18,524 nucleotides of DNA from positions 1 through 18,524 of the forward strand of contig DKDS01000048.1 in NCBI GenBank assembly GCA_002451855.1, read 5' to 3'. Both the position numbers and the translations under genes were made by a program. Positions 14,244 through 18,524 of the stretch are shown in pieces. A model generated the notes under the pieces. The model was given only the letters and a program-made list of their open reading frames with translations, ran no database searches and was not told the origin of the DNA. Every line of letters begins with the position of its first letter. Positions within the stretch are counted from its first letter, which is position 1. Source of the stretch: Ruminococcaceae bacterium UBA6842. Lineage in GTDB: Bacteria > Bacillota > Clostridia > Oscillospirales > Acutalibacteraceae.

Positions 14244-16370
14244 CTACATTCTAAAAATGATTTCTTTATATACCGACTTTATAAAATTAACAAGCTGTTG
14301 CGCAAGACTGAATAAAAGTATAATCAAGAACACTATAATTACTATACCTAATAAAGTCAGTAAAAGTGCCCATACTGTCTTTCCGGCTGTGAATTCGTGT
14401 ATAGTCATCATTCCCACGAAAAGCACAGCAATAGTCCAAATCAATCCTATAATACAGATGATTTCAAAAAATACCGCTTCTTTGGGAACAAGTACATTTG
14501 TTAAAATAACCTTTATAAATTGCGATATTATATACGGAATCATACTGTATGCGGAAATCGCAATAATATCCCGTGCTGTTCCCTTTCCGTCCAAAAGAAC
14601 AGCTACAACCCAGTTGGAAACCACAAAAGCAACAAACAATCCTATTGTGACTGCCATCTGAACCGGCATATTAAAATCGACATTTCGATTAATACTGAAC
14701 GAAAATCCGGTACAGTTATAATCAAATATTCTTATCAAAAGCCATAAAACCACAATTCCGAATGAAACAGCCATAGAGGTTATGTTTCTTCTTTTGAATT
14801 GAGAAGCTGCGTCAACCGGATGCAACAAAGTATAAAACGGCATAGTATACCTTTGCTCCATTCGGGAATATGCCGAGCCCTCTACGGGTTTCGCATACCT
14901 TTTTACAGCCTTAATCGCAAAGGCAATCAAAGCTATGCTTGCAATTACAGAAATACATATCCACAAGATATTTTTTTCAATTTTTTCCTGACGGTATTGC
15001 TGATACGAAAGCGCATACTCATCTTGGGCATAGGCGATTTTGTAGTACTGCATAGCCTTTTTATATTCGCCTTTGTAGTCATAAATTCTTCCTAGTCCCT
15101 CATAAGCAAAATAGTTATTGCTGTTTAAGGTTAATATAGACCGCCATTCTTCCTCAGAGCCCTCAAGATCATTATTATTCATCTTGATAACTGCACTTCG
15201 AACTGTCTTTACATAATCAGTAGGCGAATAAACGAAAATGCAGTTTTTCTTTTTATCTGCAACAATTATATCTTGATTTACCGTTTCTATTGCCGAAGGC
15301 GAGGAAAAGCAACCTACTTGATCGCCTTTTGTTCCGAAAACCGATATAAGCATACCGCTGTCGGTATATTGAAATATTCTACCGCGGTTTTGATCCAATA
15401 AATTAATAAAGCCTTCGCTGTCTATATCAACATCGTGAAACCATGTTTTTGAGTCATCATCTTCTTCGGTATCACCGAAAACCAATGAGCTTTCAAGTAC
15501 ATCCTCGCCCATATAATTTAGCTTTCTCACAAGGCCGGAAACAGCCGCTTTTGATGTTGAATCACGATAAGGTGAGACTGTGTATAAAAAACCGTTGCTG
15601 TCAAAATCCATATTATATATTGTGACAGGCGTTGTTTGTTCAACCAAATCGAGCTGAGTTACTGTCATAAACGCCTTTCTAAAGGCCTTAACAAAGGCTT
15701 GAGTTTTAGACAAAACCTCGTTAGTTCCGAAAAACTGAATAAATTCACCGTTTTCGTTGAAAACCATTAAACCCAAAGCGATGCTGTCCGCTGTAACATA
15801 AACACGGTTTTTTTCGTCAACGGCTACCTTTGAAGGATCAAACGCAGCCCCGGTATTGTTAAGAGCTTCATCCGGTCTTAAAATTACTGCCTCAACCTTA
15901 CATTCTTTGTTAAGCTTCAGTACGCGATTATTAAGAGTATCAGCAATATAAAACTTACCATCTTTTGATACTGCAAATCCGTTTGCTCCGACAAAAGATA
16001 CTTCCTCGCCTCCAAGTAGTTCATTTAGTTTTTCTTTATTGTAATCACCAACTTTGAAATTACTGTATTCACCGACAACCTTGTAATCAGTATTAAGAGC
16101 CAATATTCTGCTGTTGCCGCTGTCCAATACATATATAGTACCGTCCAAAAGAACCAAATCCGTTACGCTGTTTAGCGGCATCGATAAATTCAGTCTTGAA
16201 GAATCCAATATCTGTGACGGAACATATCCAACCGGCGATTTAACACTTTCATCGAATCGATTGTACTCATATGAGTTATACGGTGCAAAAACACTTTGAG
16301 CCGCTACTGAAAAAGAAAATAAAATTGATAAAGCCACAACCGCAACGGTTGTTAAAAAATGTTTTTTCAA
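14244..16370 (-). CDS. Membrane protein with NHL-type propeller, TPR-like segment and Yip1-like domain
   Basis: Protein of 708 residues. The start is TTG at 16370 with GAGGTG upstream, overlapping the previous gene's TGA. Residues 1-24 are a signal peptide ending VAAQS. Residues of about 60-380 form a beta-propeller made of NHL-like repeats (VLDSGNSRILALN, FAVSKDGKFYIADTLNNRVL, VAVDEKNRVYVTAD, DIDSEGFINLLDQNRGRIFQ, IIVADKKKNCIFVY). Residues of about 390-455 read as a TPR-like helical pair (NNYFAYEGLGRIYDYKGEYK followed by KAMQYYKIAYAQ). A membrane helix lies at 467-487. Residues of about 505-700 hold five more helices in the Yip1 pattern, opening with FYTLLHPVDAASQFK. The propeller should face outward, where it could sense or scaffold glycan or a partner enzyme. 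Function unproven; it lies between the first permease pair and the DUF5696 gene, whose GTG is 13 bases after its stop. Confidence 0.85.
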   Translation of the reverse strand: MKKHFLTTVAVVALSILFSFSVAAQSVFAPYNSYEYNRFDESVKSPVGYVPSQILDSSRLNLSMPLNSVTDLVLLDGTIYVLDSGNSRILALNTDYKVVGEYSNFKVGDYNKEKLNELLGGEEVSFVGANGFAVSKDGKFYIADTLNNRVLKLNKECKVEAVILRPDEALNNTGAAFDPSKVAVDEKNRVYVTADSIALGLMVFNENGEFIQFFGTNEVLSKTQAFVKAFRKAFMTVTQLDLVEQTTPVTIYNMDFDSNGFLYTVSPYRDSTSKAAVSGLVRKLNYMGEDVLESSLVFGDTEEDDDSKTWFHDVDIDSEGFINLLDQNRGRIFQYTDSGMLISVFGTKGDQVGCFSSPSAIETVNQDIIVADKKKNCIFVYSPTDYVKTVRSAVIKMNNNDLEGSEEEWRSILTLNSNNYFAYEGLGRIYDYKGEYKKAMQYYKIAYAQDEYALSYQQYRQEKIEKNILWICISVIASIALIAFAIKAVKRYAKPVEGSAYSRMEQRYTMPFYTLLHPVDAASQFKRRNITSMAVSFGIVVLWLLIRIFDYNCTGFSFSINRNVDFNMPVQMAVTIGLFVAFVVSNWVVAVLLDGKGTARDIIAISAYSMIPYIISQFIKVILTNVLVPKEAVFFEIICIIGLIWTIAVLFVGMMTIHEFTAGKTVWALLLTLLGIVIIVFLIILLFSLAQQLVNFIKSVYKEIIFRM

Positions 16371-16379
16371 GTTTGCACC

Positions 16380-17306
16380 TCATTTCAATCCGGAATGTGC
16401 CATAGTGTTCATTATTGAGCGTTGATTATAAAGGAAAACTATTACCGTTGGAATCATAAGTATGAGTGTTATTGCCATACCGGTTCCGGCCCGCGTAATT
16501 CCTCCTGCGGCCACGGTTGACATTACAGTTGTGATATTTTTAAGTTTTTCGGAATAAACATACCCTGTTCCGCCCGCATTCCAATAGCTTTGAAATGTAA
16601 AAATCAATGCTGTAAGCCAACCTGCTTTAACGCTTGGAGCAACTATCGAAAAAAGTATTCTGAACTCGCCTGCTCCATCAATGCGTGCCGCTTCAAGAAC
16701 AGAATCCGGCACTGAATTTCTCATAAACTGGCAAAGCAAATATATACCCATTGTACTTGCCAAATTCGGAAGTATTACTGCCCAATAACTATCTATAATA
16801 TGTAGTTTTGACATAACAAGAAACCGAACCATTGACATTGTATCGTTATGGAAAAGCATCGCATATACGAGTACGGCATTGAGTATGCGAACTATTTTAA
16901 TATTCGTCTTGGCAATCGGATAAGCAGTCACAAGCGATAAAAGCAAATATGTACCTGTCCCGACAACTGTCGTAAAAATCGCATTAAAAAGATATCTTGT
17001 AAACGGTACACCCAAATTATCAACTGCACTAAGTATTGCGCGATAATTGTCAAGCGTCGGATTCATTACAAAAAATTTAGGTGGGTATATATAGTATTCT
17101 TCGATTGGTTTTATCGATTGCAAAATTGTGTATACCAGAGGAATAGCCATAAATATGCTCAATAAAGCCAAGAAAATAAATATCGCAAATGTTCCGCCTT
17201 TTGATCTTGAAAGCTGAACGGTTTTTTTATCTTTTCTCCGCCTTATTAAACGGCTCAATATATTTGTTCCGTTATTCAAAATCTCTTCCCCCGTATCATT
17301 ACTCAT
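16380..17306 (-). CDS. Carbohydrate ABC transporter permease, second subunit type (pair 1)
   Basis: Membrane protein of 308 residues of the CUT1 MalG/MsmG-like class. A longer than usual cytoplasmic head (about 38 residues, rich in Arg/Lys) precedes GTFAIFIFLALLSIFMAIPL. About six membrane helices follow. The EAA loop is at 204-224: LEAARIDGAGEFRILFSIVA followed by PS, so the usual LP is replaced by AP, a small departure. The gene overlaps its partner by 8 bases (ATG inside the final codons AATGAGTAA), so the two are translationally coupled. It should form a heterodimer with the preceding permease. Confidence 0.92.
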   Translation of the reverse strand: MSNDTGEEILNNGTNILSRLIRRRKDKKTVQLSRSKGGTFAIFIFLALLSIFMAIPLVYTILQSIKPIEEYYIYPPKFFVMNPTLDNYRAILSAVDNLGVPFTRYLFNAIFTTVVGTGTYLLLSLVTAYPIAKTNIKIVRILNAVLVYAMLFHNDTMSMVRFLVMSKLHIIDSYWAVILPNLASTMGIYLLCQFMRNSVPDSVLEAARIDGAGEFRILFSIVAPSVKAGWLTALIFTFQSYWNAGGTGYVYSEKLKNITTVMSTVAAGGITRAGTGMAITLILMIPTVIVFLYNQRSIMNTMAHSGLK

Positions 17307-18198
17307 TAAAAGACTTTAACGCCAAATTAGTAACCTTCCAAAGTATAAGCATTATAGCCATAAGAACAACAGACATTGCCGAAGCATAGCCGAATTCAAA
17401 ACGGGTTTTACCGCATTCGCTCATATAAAGTAATATAGTGTCTGTAGCGTTGTTTGTACTTGGATAACCGGCAAGTTGTTGATTGACTGCCCCTACCGCA
17501 AAAGATGATCCTATAGCTTGAACTGCACCAAAAAGAAGCTGCGGTCCCATTTGAGGCAAGGTAACATAAAGCAATTCCTGCCATCGGTTTTTCAGTCCAT
17601 CTATTGCAGCTGCTTCATAAAACGCCCTGTCAAGTCCTCTGAAACCCGCAACAAAGGAAAGGAAACCTGCACCAAAGCTCATCCACAGGCTCACTATTAT
17701 AACAACAGTCATAGAATAACTCGAATCGGAAAGCCAGCTAATAGGTTCAATATTCATTTGCGTAAGTATGGTATTGATTAAACCGTTTGAATCATTAGCG
17801 AAAACATATTTCCATACCACATATAAGGTCCCGCTGAAGGTTGGAGAATAAAATAGGAATATTATAATAAGTCTTACATTTTTACCCAATTCATTAATCA
17901 GCCATGCAACAGCAAAGCTTAATATAAATCCTAATGGACCAACTATCATTGCTTGCTTTAGAGTATTTTTAAACACAACCAAAAAAGTTTGATCTTTAAA
18001 CAATAGGCGTAGGTAGTTATCCAATCCTACAAACTCCGGCCAAGTCATACCGTTAAAGTCAGTAAAGCTTGATAAAAGTCCCACAATCGCCGGAATAAGT
18101 GTGAAAAGGGAAAAAATCAAAATAAAGGGAATAAGCATAACATAATACACCATGCTCTTAGATAAAGGTTTTTTAGCTTTCCTTGCGTTGTTTGTCAT
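17299..18198 (-). CDS. Sugar ABC transporter permease, first subunit type (pair 1)
   Basis: Membrane protein of 299 residues of the CUT1 MalF/LplB-like class. It begins with a short basic head and LSKSMVYYVMLIPFILIFSL, and has about six membrane helices. The EAA loop is at 194-215: YEAAAIDGLKNRWQELLYVT followed by LP, a full match to EAA-x3-G-x9-I/V-x-LP. The outer loop has the typical TDFNGMTWPEFVGLDNYLRL. A run of six Gs (AAGGGGGG) precedes the ATG as the ribosome site, 15 bases after the upstream stop. It should take substrate from the solute-binding protein whose end lies upstream. Confidence 0.93.
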   Translation of the reverse strand: MTNNARKAKKPLSKSMVYYVMLIPFILIFSLFTLIPAIVGLLSSFTDFNGMTWPEFVGLDNYLRLLFKDQTFLVVFKNTLKQAMIVGPLGFILSFAVAWLINELGKNVRLIIIFLFYSPTFSGTLYVVWKYVFANDSNGLINTILTQMNIEPISWLSDSSYSMTVVIIVSLWMSFGAGFLSFVAGFRGLDRAFYEAAAIDGLKNRWQELLYVTLPQMGPQLLFGAVQAIGSSFAVGAVNQQLAGYPSTNNATDTILLYMSECGKTRFEFGYASAMSVVLMAIMLILWKVTNLALKSFNE

Positions 18199-18213
18199 AC
18201 TGTTTTTCCCCCC

Positions 18214-18524
18214 TTAGTTGTTGTTTTCAAATTCCAATCGTTTTCTTGCAAGCTCAGTATTTATGTTTTGAGTTTGTATTGAAAGTTGTCTGAGCGGATC
18301 TACACCGCCTGCGTATGAAGTACGCAATGCATTTGTCAGAGAACGATTAATTATATATGTACCCGGAACCTGAGAAATTGCACTTACGCTGTTCCATTGA
18401 TTTAAAATAGCGGTCTTTTCATAATCTGACCAACCGAGACTCATAAATGTAGATTTATTCGCAACCGCAGGTCTGCCTGCAATTCCCTGCAATGATTCCA
18501 TTGCATTTGTATACATAAGCTGTG
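18214..18524 (-). CDS. Solute-binding protein, C-terminal end (runs off right edge)
   Basis: Only the last 103 codons are visible; the frame is open to the right edge. The segment LGWSDYEKTAILNQWNSVSA, the following VPGTYIINRSLTNALRT, and the end GGVDPLRQLSIQTQNINTEL then ARKRLEFENNN match the C-terminal pattern of family-1 extracellular solute-binding proteins, in which a final helix with alternating polar residues ends in ArgLysArgLeuGlu. Position immediately before a permease pair also supports it. Its N-terminus, size and lipobox cannot be seen, so a larger multi-domain protein is possible. Confidence 0.7.
   Translation of the reverse strand, partial: QLMYTNAMESLQGIAGRPAVANKSTFMSLGWSDYEKTAILNQWNSVSAISQVPGTYIINRSLTNALRTSYAGGVDPLRQLSIQTQNINTELARKRLEFENNN

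Noticed and set aside
14236..14661. Plus-strand open frame of 141 codons
   Set aside because: It lies opposite the Yip1 membrane domain, has no ribosome site and gives a low-complexity Ile/Thr-rich product; it is a shadow frame.

Overview
The window looks like part of the chromosome of a low-to-moderate GC, Gram-positive anaerobe of the Clostridia, perhaps a gut or rumen fibre degrader. The evidence is strong GGAGG-type ribosome binding sites before almost every gene, lipoprotein and Gram-positive signal peptides, ABC sugar importers encoded without an ATPase, Asn/Gly/Ser-rich surface linkers and a C-terminal membrane anchor. No 16S, tRNA or phylogenetic marker is present, so the genus is not determined. 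Every gene I can support lies on the minus strand, so transcription runs from high to low coordinates.

Right and centre (18524 down to 2954) is one long, tightly packed carbohydrate-uptake operon. In transcription order it holds: the C-terminal end of a probable solute-binding protein (cut by the right edge); a first CUT1-type permease pair (18198-17299 and 17306-16380, overlapping by 8 bases); a membrane protein with an NHL-type propeller, a TPR-like segment and a Yip1-like domain (16370-14244); a secreted DUF5696-type protein that may be an unassigned glycoside hydrolase (14230-11999); a second CUT1 permease pair (11995-11087 and 11075-10116); a second, complete lipoprotein solute-binding protein (10064-8580); a lipoprotein with IPT/TIG-like domains and a right-handed beta-helix of the pectate-lyase-3 type (8543-5889); and a membrane-anchored protein with three carbohydrate-binding-like modules (5872-2954). 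No transporter ATPase is encoded; CUT1 importers of Gram-positives commonly share an MsmX-type ATPase encoded elsewhere. The inferred picture is that surface-anchored proteins bind and cut a polysaccharide, two importers take up the products, and the propeller/Yip1 and DUF5696 proteins act between them in an undefined role. A strong hairpin at 2882-2917 closes the operon.

Middle-left (2954-1495) holds a LacI-family regulator with a recognisable promoter, followed by an intergenic region with a near-consensus promoter (TTGACA, 17 bases, TAGTAT). A LacI-type operator sits just downstream of its -10 box and an inverted second copy lies 60 bp further on. The two copies could also pair in the leader RNA as a 14-bp stem around a small hairpin and a four-codon mini-ORF.

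Left (1494-1) is a second operon of three genes: a secreted protein with a cohesin-like N-terminal domain, a previously unlisted 47-residue peptide, and the start of a lipoprotein that runs off the left edge. The last two are joined by a TAATG stop/start overlap. These three genes use ATA for isoleucine far more than the solute-binding protein gene sampled in the large operon, hinting at a different history. The most unusual items are the propeller-TPR-Yip1 plus DUF5696 module between two importers, the 47-residue peptide, and the operator/leader region.
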